NCBI GenBank assembly: GCA_018466975.1
Contig: CM031558.1
Span: forward strand, 620,001-684,000
DNA from: Sparassis latifolia
Taxonomy: Eukaryota; Basidiomycota; Agaricomycetes; Polyporales; Sparassidaceae
Reading direction: 5' to 3'
DNA: 64,000 bases
Shown: in pieces, positions 35,883 through 46,484 of the stretch
Layout of the letters: each line of letters opens with the position of its first letter
Position numbering within the stretch: position 1 is the stretch's first letter
Notes under the pieces: generated by a model
Told to the model about the DNA's origin: nothing
Seen by the model: the letters and a program-made list of their open reading frames with translations, nothing else
The model's database searches: none
Made by a program: the position numbers and the translations under genes

Positions 35883-36421
35883 CCAGTACCGAACGAAAAG
35901 CGACCTGCCGACCAGTCACAGAAAGCCATGGTGGTGTGCGCCGGCAGGCATGAAATGCCCACATTGTTGCACACCGGCTCTCCGTCGATCTCGCCCTTGA
36001 AGAAGGGTTTACAGGGTCCATACGCTAGTCGTTGATGCTGACGAACAGCTTGCAGCCAACACCGCATGAAAAGCGACCTGCCAGATCAGTCACAGAAAGC
36101 CATGGTGGTGTGCGGAAGGCATGAAATGCCCACATCGTTGCACACCGGCTCTCCGCCGATATCTCGCCCTTATGAAGGGTTTGCAGGCACCACACGCTAG
36201 TCAACGATGCTGACGAACAACTTGTGCTCGCCTTGCAAGCAACAAAGGACGAAAAGCGACCTGCCGACCAGTCACAGAAAGCCATGGTGGTGTGCAGAAG
36301 GCATAAAATGCCCACATCGTTGCACACCGGCTCTCCGTCGATCTCGCCCTTGAAAGGGGTTTACAGGCTCCATACGCTAGTCGCCGATGTTAACCAACAC
36401 CTTGCACTGGCCTTGCAACCC
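35883..36421 (+). repeat. Tandem array of three ~174-184 bp units
   Basis: Three head-to-tail units starting near 35883, 36056 and 36238. Each holds GCGACCTGCC, CAGTCACAGAAAGCCATGG, GGTGTGC, GGCAT, ATGCCCACAT, GCACACCGGCTCTCCG and ACGCTAGTC. Indels between units are not multiples of three, so the array is not protein-coding. Each unit can fold a nested hairpin (GGTGTGC with GCACACC outside GGCAT with ATGCC). Confidence 0.85.
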
Positions 36422-36559
36422 GAATGGCGATGGTCCGAGCGACATCTTGCAACCGGATTGTCGAGGGCCGTCTTGGATCTAAAAGGCCAAACATCAGTCC
36501 ACGAATATAAGAGGATCAAACCAACGGACATACCTTGGATTCAGGCGAGGTTCAAGTTT

Positions 36560-36635
36560 GGCGCGAGTTGGTTTCGAAGGCGACGGGGTACTCGTCCCGA
36601 GGACCACGTAGAAGTCCGCGCCAGCCCTCGGGGGG
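36560..36635 (+). repeat. GC-rich hairpin repeat, copy C (shorter)
   Basis: GCGCGAGTTGGTTTCG and GACGGGGTACTCGTCCCGAGG, then CCACGTAGAAGTCCGCGCC. The outer stem CCCGAGG (36596-36602) with CCTCGGG (36626-36632) is intact; the second inner hairpin is deleted. Confidence 0.7.
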
Positions 36636-36747
36636 TCTTTCCACGCGATTGTCGACAAGAGTCACGAAAACAAAAGGAACGATAAAGGAGGGAGGCAATG
36701 GGAAGTAGAAAAAGAAGAAGGTATGGCGCCAAGTCCAACAGAAGAGA

Positions 36748-36836
36748 ACCGTCGCCAGAGGAAAAGAGCGTCACCAGAGGGAAATAGTGTAGCAAGAGGG
36801 AAAGAGTGTCGCCAGAGGAAGAGAATGTCACCACGA
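36748..36836 (+). repeat. Degenerate ~20-bp tandem repeat
   Basis: About four units of the type GTCGCCAGAGGAAAAGAG, with variation. Confidence 0.65.
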
Positions 36837-38020
36837 TGCACCCACCCACCCGTTGCTAGAAAAAAGCCCAATGTCGAAAGGCAGAGTGTTGATGTGGCCA
36901 CATTGGTGGCCACCGTCGCCAGAGATGAAGTTGAACCCAGTCAACGACGACGAACTCACGCCGTTGTGTCGCTCCAGTCCAAGCGTGCAGTTAACGCCTG
37001 AGTGGCTTACGGGGCCAGGAAATCACTGAGCGCATGCGGCGAACAACAATGTGGAAGCAGACTTACCATTGGTGTTCGACATCCGCCGTGGTCATATAGC
37101 AACTTGCGTAAGGCGGCTTGAGCATGTAGAAGACATTGTGCTTGAAGGGAAGGGTATGTGAGGGAAAGAGAGAGAGGGCGATAGAGAGAAACAGCGCTGT
37201 GCACCAGATTATATATACCCAGGAAGAGGCACCGAACCGTTCACATGGCGCAGAGGAGAAGGTGAGAGGCGATGGGGGAAAGAGGAGAGCAACAGACCCG
37301 GGTATTTATACGCTGGAGGCAGAACGTGTCCAACCGCAGCCTGAATTCGATCAAAGTGTAGATCTATTGCTAAGATCTTTCGGCTATTCAGGTGCATGAG
37401 TCAGGTCCCAATCAAGGAAAAGCAATGCACGCCACGAGGCAAGGACAATGGGATTTGAAGCCAAATAGAGTTTGGTTCCCATCAGGTGGCGACTTGCGCC
37501 GTTTCCATGAGTTTAGGGCACAAAGGGCCTTCCATATAGGGATAGATCCAGCGACTTCTCTTGTTGACGACATTTCACACTGGCAGGCCACCACTCGGTC
37601 AAGCTCGAGTGGTTGCTCCAGTTCACCCCCATGATATCTCTGAAAAAGAACCCATGCGTAGCCAGTCTCTAGGAGAAATCGAGAAGATGAAGGGGATGTA
37701 CGAGCTACTGAGTCTCTTAAGAAGATCGACAACGTTGGCGTTGAGTAACTTCTCGCTGGAAATGGAGGTGGCCCGCGGAACTCCGAGGGTGCCGATGCCG
37801 GCAACTACTCGGCGAATTGCTGCGCACAGCCACGGCCACCGCTCACTGGCAAGCAAGTTTCATCGGTATGTTTTTCAAGTTTTTGACTCGAAACATTGCA
37901 TTCTAGCCTGAACTGAAGTATGTGCTTGCCCGCAATCTCGACCCTGTCATCCTATCCGCCAGTCTGAATTCTTATCACTGTTGCGCTGCGCCGTGGGCTC
38001 CTTCGTGCTCCCACACCAGG

Positions 38021-39754
38021 ATGATTGGACAGAAAATTCTCAAAACATACGTCGACGACAACACCTTCGAGGGGCTTTTCGTTACAGCTCCGAGTCCTCC
38101 CGCAGCTGGTCTCACTCTTAGGCGCGTGCAGTCGAAGACACTGCGGATCATGACAGAGGACGTGATGGCTGGTGCATCAACGGTGTGTCTCCACGATCAT
38201 CCACAGACAGGGATCTCTGATGCATCATGTCTTCCAGGACAGGACCCACAGGTTGGGTTCCGGCATGCATCGCCGTACCTCTCTACTATTGTGAGTCTTC
38301 TGCTTCGTCTTGCCCTGAAGGCTGCCGAACCCTTGATTAGGACTCCCGACACAAGCCATACATTTGGCTGTCCAAATCCAACGACAGTGTCTCGAAAGAC
38401 TCAAGACGACGCTGAGCCGGTCTCTGAAGCAATTGTCTCTGCCACGAGGACATCACTCACCGACCTCACTGTGCGCAGACAGATGCGATATTCACGTGCG
38501 CAGCAAGCACTAGAGACCACCTTTCGCCACTGTCGCGTGGAGCCCTCTCCGCAGGATTTGCAAATCCGCGCGTTACGGCGTGTGACTGCACTTCTCAGTG
38601 CCCAGGCGCGTGATGCGCAAGAGCATGCTGCGAAAGTTCGTGCATGTCTCGCCGGTAGAGAGGCGGTTGAGCCGCAAAACTACCGGCCGATGCAGCGAAC
38701 GCGCTGGATGGAGGAGCGACGCGGCGCGGACAGGGACAAGCAATCGAAGGCTGTGGACCAGTCACTAACAGCGATAATGAAGCCGCAAACTAATGCTGAA
38801 AAACCCGCAGCAGATGATAGACCACCTACGCGCCATCAGCTTCGACGGAGGACAAACCTGACTCGCTTCTTTGAGCGATCGCAGACTCGTGTGCAATTTC
38901 CTTCCAGACCGCTGTCTTCTACGTATCACAGTGCGTCATGCAGACGCCAGACTATCAGCCATGTTCGTTCCATTAGATTGCGCTCGCCGTCGCTCTCACA
39001 AACTCGCGTGAAGCCGCTCAATATGCTGCTGAAATTGCGCCAACCACCAGGGAAGAGCATTATTTCTCCTTCTGGCGCTCATTCCGATCTGGCGGGATCC
39101 CCTGCTCACCCTATTATGAAGAGTTTTCCTTCTTCTGTTACATTGCGCACCTTCCCAAGTGTAGAAGATCCCCCAGAAAATTTCGACCAGAGTCTCGGCG
39201 TCGCCAGAATCTACACGTCATCCACTACTTTGCGACCAAGGGACGAGATCATCGCGGACATGGAGAAAGTCGTCCTTCCACGTTACGCCCTCGATCTTCT
39301 CGACGAGCTAGCGGCGACTGCGGCAGAGGTATCCCTGGAGCCTATCCTCGCATCGAGGGCAACACGGGTATCGCTGCCCTCGTTCACCCTGTCGAGCGAC
39401 AGTATCGCTCATGCGCGGAGCCATTCTGCGGCTGAAGGTGCTAGTAGAACGTCGCCCAGGCGATACGCTCTCGGGAAGGGAGCCCTATTGGACGTCCCGA
39501 TACCCCGGAAGTCGAAATACGGCCCCTCTCCCTCCGTCTCCTCTATCCCGGAGTCGTTCACTCTCATGTCGTGTCCATCGGCAGACTTGACGGACCTAGT
39601 GGGCTCTGATCGGGAAGTGCGAGCGCGCTCTCCCAGAGCCGGAACAGACGCCCACAGGAACGGCCACAACCGCTTCTCGATTGTATCAGTAAAGGGAACG
39701 GGCGGTGTTATGTCGAAGGTGAAGAGTCGGTTGGCCGCGCTCGGGCACAGATAA
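38021..39754 (+). CDS. Hypothetical disordered protein
   Basis: A 1.7-kb open frame without introns, unusually long for chance. The first in-frame ATG is at 38021 (MIGQKILKTYVDDNTFEG). The frame is open further upstream to 37922, and a TCTAG acceptor ends at 37911, so an upstream exon is possible. The product (577 residues from this ATG) is basic, rich in Ser, Arg, Pro and Thr, with few hydrophobic blocks: RRVTALLSAQARDAQEHAAK in the middle, LPRYALDLLDELAATAAEV near residue 420, and a Ser-rich C-terminus ending SKVKSRLAALGHR. I recognise no domain. It could be a structural or regulatory protein with short helical motifs. Confidence 0.6.
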   Translation: MIGQKILKTYVDDNTFEGLFVTAPSPPAAGLTLRRVQSKTLRIMTEDVMAGASTVCLHDHPQTGISDASCLPGQDPQVGFRHASPYLSTIVSLLLRLALKAAEPLIRTPDTSHTFGCPNPTTVSRKTQDDAEPVSEAIVSATRTSLTDLTVRRQMRYSRAQQALETTFRHCRVEPSPQDLQIRALRRVTALLSAQARDAQEHAAKVRACLAGREAVEPQNYRPMQRTRWMEERRGADRDKQSKAVDQSLTAIMKPQTNAEKPAADDRPPTRHQLRRRTNLTRFFERSQTRVQFPSRPLSSTYHSASCRRQTISHVRSIRLRSPSLSQTRVKPLNMLLKLRQPPGKSIISPSGAHSDLAGSPAHPIMKSFPSSVTLRTFPSVEDPPENFDQSLGVARIYTSSTTLRPRDEIIADMEKVVLPRYALDLLDELAATAAEVSLEPILASRATRVSLPSFTLSSDSIAHARSHSAAEGASRTSPRRYALGKGALLDVPIPRKSKYGPSPSVSSIPESFTLMSCPSADLTDLVGSDREVRARSPRAGTDAHRNGHNRFSIVSVKGTGGVMSKVKSRLAALGHR

Positions 39755-40451
39755 TATCCGATCGACTTGGCTGTCTCATGTTTCCATTGCTTTCTTGTAT
39801 CGAACATTCACGGTCTTGAAGCTTTCCTTTGTGTTCCTCATTCCTGAGTCGGTGAGGAACACAATATGCTATCTCATGTATACTGCTGGTCATTATTTAT
39901 CCCACTCAACGGACACCATCCATTTGCTCGCAATTGTAAAATTTCCATCATTTCCTTCCATTTCGAACATTCATGTGGTATTTCGCGGTGCGATTAGATT
40001 ATTCTCGTTTGCTCCTTGGACTCAGGTAGACACCATGTCCTGCATAGTACCATTACGCTGTACGTGTGCGGTTCGATAGAAAATCTCTAGCTATTCCATA
40101 GAACATAAAGCGTTAGTCAAATTGCCCACTGGAGACTCGTGCAGCGGGCATGGAATGCAGGTCCTGGTGGCCAACCGTCGCATGATATGTGAATGAAGTC
40201 CCTTGAGAGACATGGTGTCTCCACGGCTCAAACAGCGTCGGTGGGATATCGACGGCAATGTCTGCAGCAGAGAGCAGCGTAGGCGGCGGCGGCGGCGGCG
40301 GCGGCGGAGAAACGGCTCTAGCGAGCACCACATTTAATAGGTCTTTGGGATTCCGAGTGCTATGTATAAAATAAAATCAGTTGCTACGACCAGAGCACGA
40401 GGAAACCTACTTCGGCGATGGGTTCGATTTGTCTGGAGGCCAAAGCCAATG
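39755..40451. other. Intergenic, convergent 3' ends
   Basis: Between two convergent genes. Contains a GGC microsatellite; no gene seen. Confidence 0.5.
40285..40306 (+). repeat. GGC trinucleotide microsatellite
   Basis: About seven GGC units in the intergenic space. Confidence 0.85.
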
Positions 40452-41083
40452 CTACACGTCGCCATCTCCAAACGACAATAGCTTCTTCTCTACCTTCTTC
40501 GGCTTCTTCTTCGAGCTCTTTACAGCTTTTTCATGTGCTGGAGCATCATTTCTCCCATCCCCTACTGCTTTCCGTTTGTGAGGTTTCGCGCTCGTCTTGG
40601 ACGAAGAAAAGGAGAGAGGTTGCGATTGCATCTCAGACTGAGCAAATTTCGAGTCTGCTTTGGATGTAGATGATGATGCTTCCACGACCTTCGGTTCAGG
40701 CTCGGACAACGGTGGTAGACCCTTAGCTGAACGGAGACCCGTAAGAAGCTTCGTGCGAGACTAAGAGGCAAGGACATACCTTTCCGCTTCTCGTTCTCCA
40801 CCTCCCGTTCAGTCAGATGTTTCCCCTCCTTGAGAACGACCACCTGCGGCCGCTCGTCCGCGTCATCCTCGTCTGCACTCCCCGGATCGTCGTCGGGACG
40901 CTCTGGAATGGCCGGACGGCGGGGAATGGGCGGCCGCCCAGATCCATCATCTTCAAATTCGTCGTCTTCATCGTCCTCGCTTCTCCCTTGGACTTTGTTC
41001 TGCAGCCGCCGGAGGAAGGCAGGCGTATTGGCTTGGTAAGCTAGGCGTGCGGAGAGTTGCTGGCGTGTTGGTTCCTTCGGCAT
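40452..41083 (-). CDS. DUF4604 domain protein
   Basis: Two exons, 41083-40780 and 40726-40452, joined with GTATGT and CAG sites (intron 40727-40779). The start MPKEPTRQQLSARLAYQANT continues into TPAFLRRLQNKVQG, an acidic stretch and RPPIPRRPAIPERPDDDPG, then RPQVVVLKEGKHLTEREVEN, and ends with a lysine-rich tail KKPKKVEKKLLSFGDGDV. The SYQ/TPAFL-like start, the P-x-IP-x-RP block and the LSFGD ending define the DUF4604 family (human KIAA1143-like), small nuclear-type disordered proteins of unknown function. Length about 192 residues, apparently intact. Confidence 0.85.
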
Positions 41084-41594
41084 GGTGTCTCATCAGCTGG
41101 GCAAGGATGCACTCCTGGAATAAATCGTGGTGGTAAGTACTACGTATCAGGCTGGGGTTTGCGAGGATGGCGTGTTTGCCTTTTGCGAGTCCCAGAGCTG
41201 GTGGCGCTCCGTTTCAACGCCGGGTCCGAGTGTAAGTCCACATCGGGTAACTTAAATAAGAGACTACGTTCACACTGAGCCCCTCCCGTAGTAGATATAT
41301 ATGCGATTCTTGTATACTAGGTGGGCCTCAGGAGTCCATTAACCACGTCCTACAGTGAGGCTGTCGCTCCTCGTCAAAAGACCTACTCAGCCATTCGACG
41401 CGCCGAGCGGGCTCATGGTTACTTAAATAATGCTCTTCCGAAGGGGGCACGCATAACATTATTCAACCAACGTAACATATAATCGACTCGCGAATAGAGA
41501 GCGTATGAGAACAACATCCCAGAGTCTGATAACGTGAAACTCGTAGCAAAAGTGCATGTGCAAAAACCAGTACATTACACCATCAAGGTGTAGT
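41084..41594. other. Intergenic, no gene seen
   Basis: Promoter side of the DUF4604 gene and 3' flank of the next gene. An AT-rich motif TAGATATATATGCG lies near 41292. Confidence 0.45.
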
Positions 41595-42236
41595 CTACTT
41601 TGGTGGCGAGTTAGGCTTATCGACCTTCGCAGTCGGAGTCGATGTCACAATGCGAACTGGATCAACCGCTGGCGCAGCATGAGGGATGCTTTGAACAGCA
41701 TCAGAGGTCGGGGTGCAAGGAAGAGAGGGCCGAGCAGGAAGAGAAAATATCTTCGCGTAGACACGATCTGGCGGTTCAGATGATTGTGAGCCTAAGGTGG
41801 TCCTGTGGCCTGCACGAGGAGAGGGGTGAGAGGGAGGGAAAAAAACCCTAGGATAGATGGGCTTTGGTTTATCGAGCGATCCTAGGTTGGCGTTGTGGCC
41901 GTCGCGCGCTGCGGCAGCCTCAGAAGAGGCATTGTTCGAAAGGAGGTGACCCAAGTCACCAACGATCTCGGCGCTCTCGGGTTCTGCTGAATCTGCTGAA
42001 TCTTCACCTGGAGCTGGTCCTTGGTGAAGTTCAGGAGGACTAGTACGAGTGGATTGAAACCGCTCTGCCCTCACTTCGCAAACAGGGCTGTACCCCACAT
42101 CAGATTCAGTGCGCTCCCACTCGGCTTCGTACCCGCTCTCGTAGTCAACGTCTCCAGGGGATTCCAGATCTTCCTCGTCCTCAACAGGGTTGGGCGCCTT
42201 GAGAAACTTCCAATGCGGCTCCTTATTTCTTGGCAT
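41595..42236 (-). CDS. Hypothetical acidic, proline-rich protein
   Basis: A single-exon frame of 213 codons with an ATG start (MPRNKEPHWKFLKAPNPVED). An N-terminal acidic part (EDEEDLESPGDVDYESGYEAE) is followed by a Ser/Pro-rich part with repeated RVF/KIF-PxxPS-type segments (YPRVFFPPSHPSPRAG and YAKIFSLPARPSLPC). No known domain. The internal near-repeat and the consistent composition favour a real gene, but a chance frame cannot be excluded. Confidence 0.5.
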   Translation of the reverse strand: MPRNKEPHWKFLKAPNPVEDEEDLESPGDVDYESGYEAEWERTESDVGYSPVCEVRAERFQSTRTSPPELHQGPAPGEDSADSAEPESAEIVGDLGHLLSNNASSEAAAARDGHNANLGSLDKPKPIYPRVFFPPSHPSPRAGHRTTLGSQSSEPPDRVYAKIFSLPARPSLPCTPTSDAVQSIPHAAPAVDPVRIVTSTPTAKVDKPNSPPK

Positions 42237-44243
42237 GTGAAATCGGCCTCAAGCAAGTGAATAGACCTGCACGAGGGAAGAGCCACTGTGGAGAGAAGGG
42301 TAAGGAGTGCCACATATCCAGCCGAGCCCGAGGTTAAATAGGAAACTGGAGCCATTGTCTGAGTAAATAAGCAGCAACAATCAAGCGGAAACAAAGGAAA
42401 CCACCATGGTGTACGATGGCCTTGTGTACGCCAAGTCTTACTTATTGGGCATATCCCCTCACTCTGCTAGGACCCACTGTAGGGACAATACAGTGGAAGT
42501 GAGGATGGGAGTCGTATGAATTCTACGTACAGTACCTATGTTGCTTGGGCTTACCGCCTGTTTTCTGGCTTATTCACGTCCGCTCGTGTTCTGAATCGCC
42601 GAGCAATAGCAGATAGACAATGAGATGCATAGACAAGCAGACAAGAAGCCGCCAATAAGAAATACGACGAGCAGGCTGCTCGTTAATTCTTTGCAGAGGT
42701 ACTCTGAGTCGACTCGGACAAGAAGTTACCATTGTACAGGCGGAAGCGGCTGCAGACTACTTAGCCTCCAACATGATTCGATGGCCAAGTTTACCGATTA
42801 CTTGATCAGAGGTGTATACAGCTACAGTGAAGGATCAGCGCGACATGAGAAGCGTCCAGTACCGCATCCTGCGCTACAGTAGTTTGTGGCGGTTCAGTCA
42901 AAGACTCAAAGTGCGCGCAATCAGCTAATTTGGACTTCCGGATCGGCGCACAGGCGCCTACATAGTAGTCGCGTTCGAAAGCTCGCTTTCAGCGCCTGCC
43001 AGTGGCCGCGATCGTATTCACCTCGTTCAGCATCTTTATTTCTGCTACCTTGGTCATACCGAGCTTTTCCAGAGAATCATTGCGGGTATGCGCGAATACT
43101 GTCTCTTCTTACGATGATCTCTGGATATATGGCGCCATTCAATTTTGTCTCATGATTTAAAGTCCAAGCGGGCGGCCCTGCGTTACGAAGCTTGTGCTGC
43201 AGACTTATCAGGACGCAAAGCGCCTTCTCGCAGACAGTCTCACTTTTCCGAAGACTGGTTGGAAAATACCAGCTGGTGCGTCTGGAAATCGATTTTGCCC
43301 GTGGCTGAGTGTACTAGATGTATCGATATGATAGTTTGCCGCTGCCGAAGCCAAGCTCGATCAACTGCCTTAGCTCGTGGACCTGTGGGGGCCGACGTGT
43401 ATGCAACTTGGCAGCAAGTTATTCCCTCTTACTGCGGTGGGAGATGCAATTGCTCCGGCACGCCCATGTTGCATCCGAGATGTCATGCAGGTTATGAATA
43501 AGCCCCTTCGCGCCGCCATTCCGAATGGAATGTTCGGACCCGGAAGCATGCGCACGCTGTTGTTCCGATTCGTCTGCATTACCAAGCCTTATCCGTCTCG
43601 AATGCTGGATGACTACTGGCTCGCGGTCCGTCAGCTGCCAGATGTGTCTGCACCGTTCGCGCCTAATGGCTGAATTGAAGCTTCAGCAAGATGCACCGAC
43701 AGCAGCCAGTAGAACGTGGCGAAGCATAGGATCTTCCTCTTAGCAAGGGCATTGTCACCTCGAGGCGCACTTGCATTGTCCAGATACGATCAGATTCGTG
43801 AGGACTGCTTGGACTTAGCAGAATTTGAATAGATGGCCTGCGTTCTGCCAGTGCGTGTGCGTCTTCGTGAAGGTGAGCGGTATATTCAATCCCTTCTGAA
43901 TTAACTATGTACACTCACCGGAATCTCACGAACAGAGTGGGACTCCGAACGAATTGATCATGCAGGCTCCTCACCAAGCCGTGTCTCACCGATGTCCTTC
44001 TGTGCATGGACGTACAGCACTGTTTCTGACGTCTCATGATGAGACAGGGCTATCGCCCGCGAACGGGAGTGTATCGTCGTTCACAATTGATTCGAACTGC
44101 TACCAGTTCAGCTCCGGAATCACACGGGTTCCGCCTGTCTAGCGCCACAGGAAGAACTCGGCGTGATTGCCATATCGGGCTGATGTGGCTGAACTTCCTA
44201 AGTTGTTCATCCTGCGACCAGTTCCGAGGCCTTCGCATTGAAA
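42237..44243. other. Long intergenic stretch, no gene supported
   Basis: About 2 kb with several short open frames (for example 43377-43673 on +) lacking recognisable motifs or a splice chain. I see no repeat family shared with the rest of the window. Confidence 0.4.
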
Positions 44244-44252
44244 TATATAAAA
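44244..44252 (+). promoter_or_regulatory. TATA box of the formate dehydrogenase gene
   Basis: TATATAAAA, 78 bp upstream of the ATG at 44330 and followed by a pyrimidine-rich leader. A good core promoter. Confidence 0.7.
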
Positions 44253-44329
44253 GCCCACCGACTACGGACCCAGATGGCCAACAGTTCGCTTTTAACTCCC
44301 TCTCTACTCGAAGTTACACTACTGCAAAC

Positions 44330-45780
44330 ATGAAGGTGAGCTATCTATCTGCGCTGTGATAGCAATCCTTGTCTATGCTGATCCACTTAACTAGGTTTTA
44401 GCTATCTTATACAAGGGCGGTGAGGCCGCCAGCAACGAACCCCGTCTCCTTGGTACGTGTGAGAACCAACTGGGTATCCGCCAATGGTTAGAGGCTCAAG
44501 GACACGAGTACATTGTTCGTCCTCGATACTCACACGATTATCCATCGCTCGCTAACCTAAACGCTCAGGTCTCCGACAGCAAGGAGGGACCTAATAGCGA
44601 CTTCCAGAAGCACATTGTTGACGTGAGCAATTGTTTTTTCCAGGCGATCAGGAGATTGACGGGTGGGCGCAGGCCGAGGTGTTGATCACCACTCCCTTCC
44701 ACCCTGGGTATCTTACCCGCAACCTGGTCGACAAGGTAGGTTTGATCACCATTTTCAAGCTGGACATATCTAACAAAGCTAACAGGCGAAGAATTTGAAA
44801 ATCTGCATTACCGCCGGTGTCGGATCTGACCACATCGACCTGAATGCTGCCGTCGAGAAGAAGATCCAGGTGCTCGAGGTTTCGGGCTCGAACGTCGTCT
44901 CGGTCGCCGAACATGTCGTCATGAGCATCCTCCTGCTCGTCCGCAACTTCGTCCCAGCGCATGAGATGATCGAACGCGGTGACTGGCAGGTCTCTGAGAT
45001 CGCCCGCAATGCATTCGATCTGGAGGGCAAAGTTGTCGGTACTATTGGCGCCGGGCGTATTGGGTATCGTGTCCTCCAGCGGCTCGTGCCATTCGACTGC
45101 AAAGAGCTCCTCTACTACGACTACGCCCCGCTTCACCAGCGTACGTCCACCAGAGATTTTTTTCAGCAGAAATTCTGACGATCCTTTTAACCAGATGCTG
45201 CTGCTGCGATCAAGGCCCGTCGTGTTGAGGACCTTAAGGACTTTGTTTCTCAGTGTGACATCGTTACTGTTAACTGTCCACTGCACGAGGGTACTCGTGG
45301 CTTGGTTGATGCCGAGCTCCTTTCCCACTTCAAGAAGGGTGCCTGGCTTGTCAACACCGCTCGAGGTGCCATCTGCGACAAAGATGCCGTTGCGGCAGCG
45401 CTCAAGAGCGGTCGGCTCTCCGGTGAGCTAATTCGCCTAAGCAATCTCATGCTCATGCTCATGCAAGTGTGTCAGGCTACTCTGGAGATGTCTGGAATGT
45501 CCAGCCTGCGCCGAAGGATCACGTCTGGCGAACCATGAAGAACCCGCTCGGCGGCGGTAACGGTATGGTCCCCCATTACTCTGGCACGACTCTCGATGCA
45601 CAGGCCCGCTATGCCGCCGGCACCAAGTCCATCTTGGAGAACTACCTGCTGGGCAAGGAGCAGGAGCCCCAGAACGTTATCGTCGGCATTGGTAATAATA
45701 CTGAATATCTCTTTACTTCATGCCGAAGCTGATACTGTCTTGCAGGCAAGTACGAGACCAAAGCCTACGGCAAGCGGTAG
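44330..45780 (+). CDS. NAD-dependent formate dehydrogenase
   Basis: Oxidises formate to CO2 with NAD; cytosolic, often linked in wood-decay fungi to oxalate and formate turnover. The first coding exon is only ATGAAG (44330-44335), spliced to 44395 to give [18 protein letters not shown]. Landmarks: [70 protein letters not shown], the Rossmann [46 protein letters not shown] (catalytic Arg), [16 protein letters not shown] (catalytic Gln), and [20 protein letters not shown] (catalytic His). The C-terminus [10 protein letters not shown] lies in a small last exon. No lesion seen, and length is normal (about 360 residues). An intron near 45445-45465 contains a CATGCT microrepeat. Confidence 0.95.
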
Positions 45781-46484
45781 ATGCTCTCTCTTGCAATCCA
45801 CAGGGAAGGATGGGTGCGATCAGTTGTACTACAGCAGCGTCATCTGGTGTACAAAAATCTATCCCAAATATTCTATCCGAGTGCGTGCAAATAAGACCGC
45901 GTGAAATGCAGTTCACCATACGTGACATCATGATATGTACGCCGGAAGCCTTTTTGTCTATCTACGCTCCATCCGAGTCTGCCACAATACACGAGAGGTC
46001 ACGTAGGGTCACGTGTGTCACACACGGTACGCGCTTTTCAAGTTGTCCATGTCGAAAAGGACGAGCAGCATCGTTGTAAAGAGGTCCTTCGGTATGCGCA
46101 AGAAAATACAGTCCCTGTAACAAGAGCTGGTCTTTCCACGGTGAGTGCAGTACGTTCGCCACTGAACCGTAATACGAGGTGTTGAGTCTCCGTCAACGTT
46201 CAAGTTACTACACCATAGAAGCCTTCTTTGCTCAGCATATGCTTTCATTTAGGAGGTATCGTTGTGAACGATTAAGGGTAATGTACATGCCTGGCTCAGT
46301 AAGTCTATCTATGCTGACTTCTGCCAAGTTCTTGCCGGAAGGCGGGCCGTCCGTCCATGAGTCGCGTCTTCCACGCTCTCACTGAACGCCCGTCGTGACC
46401 CACGCGCAACATCGCTTTCCGGAAAATACAAGATGACATTACCACGGTCTCCACTCCCTTGCCACCATCGTCCTCCCTGCAGCT
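45781..46484. other. Intergenic, ThuA gene promoter region
   Basis: Contains GTCACGTAGGGTCACGTGTG near 45998, with a CACGTG E-box. No gene seen. Confidence 0.5.

Larger units (their letters stand above)
33094..37911. other. Gene-poor repeat region
   Basis: About 4.8 kb without a supportable gene. It contains two TTAGGGTTAGG tracts at the left end, three dispersed copies of a GC-rich hairpin-forming repeat, a three-unit tandem array and a short 20-bp repeat (entered separately). Many donor-like GTGAG(T/C) sequences occur on the minus strand (for example near 34010, 34645, 34825 and 35025), but I could not build a coherent exon chain from them. Confidence 0.5.

Noticed and set aside
35795..36327. 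Minus-strand frames across the tandem array with similar peptides
   Set aside because: Unit-to-unit indels shift the frame, so the similarity is at DNA level, not a repeated protein domain.
43377..43673. 98-codon + frame in the long intergenic stretch
   Set aside because: No domain, no splice continuation and competing frames of similar length on both strands.
31155..45780. A possible cyanase plus formate dehydrogenase one-carbon gene cluster
   Set aside because: The genes lie about 12 kb apart on opposite strands with unrelated genes between them; no shared promoter or order suggests co-regulation.
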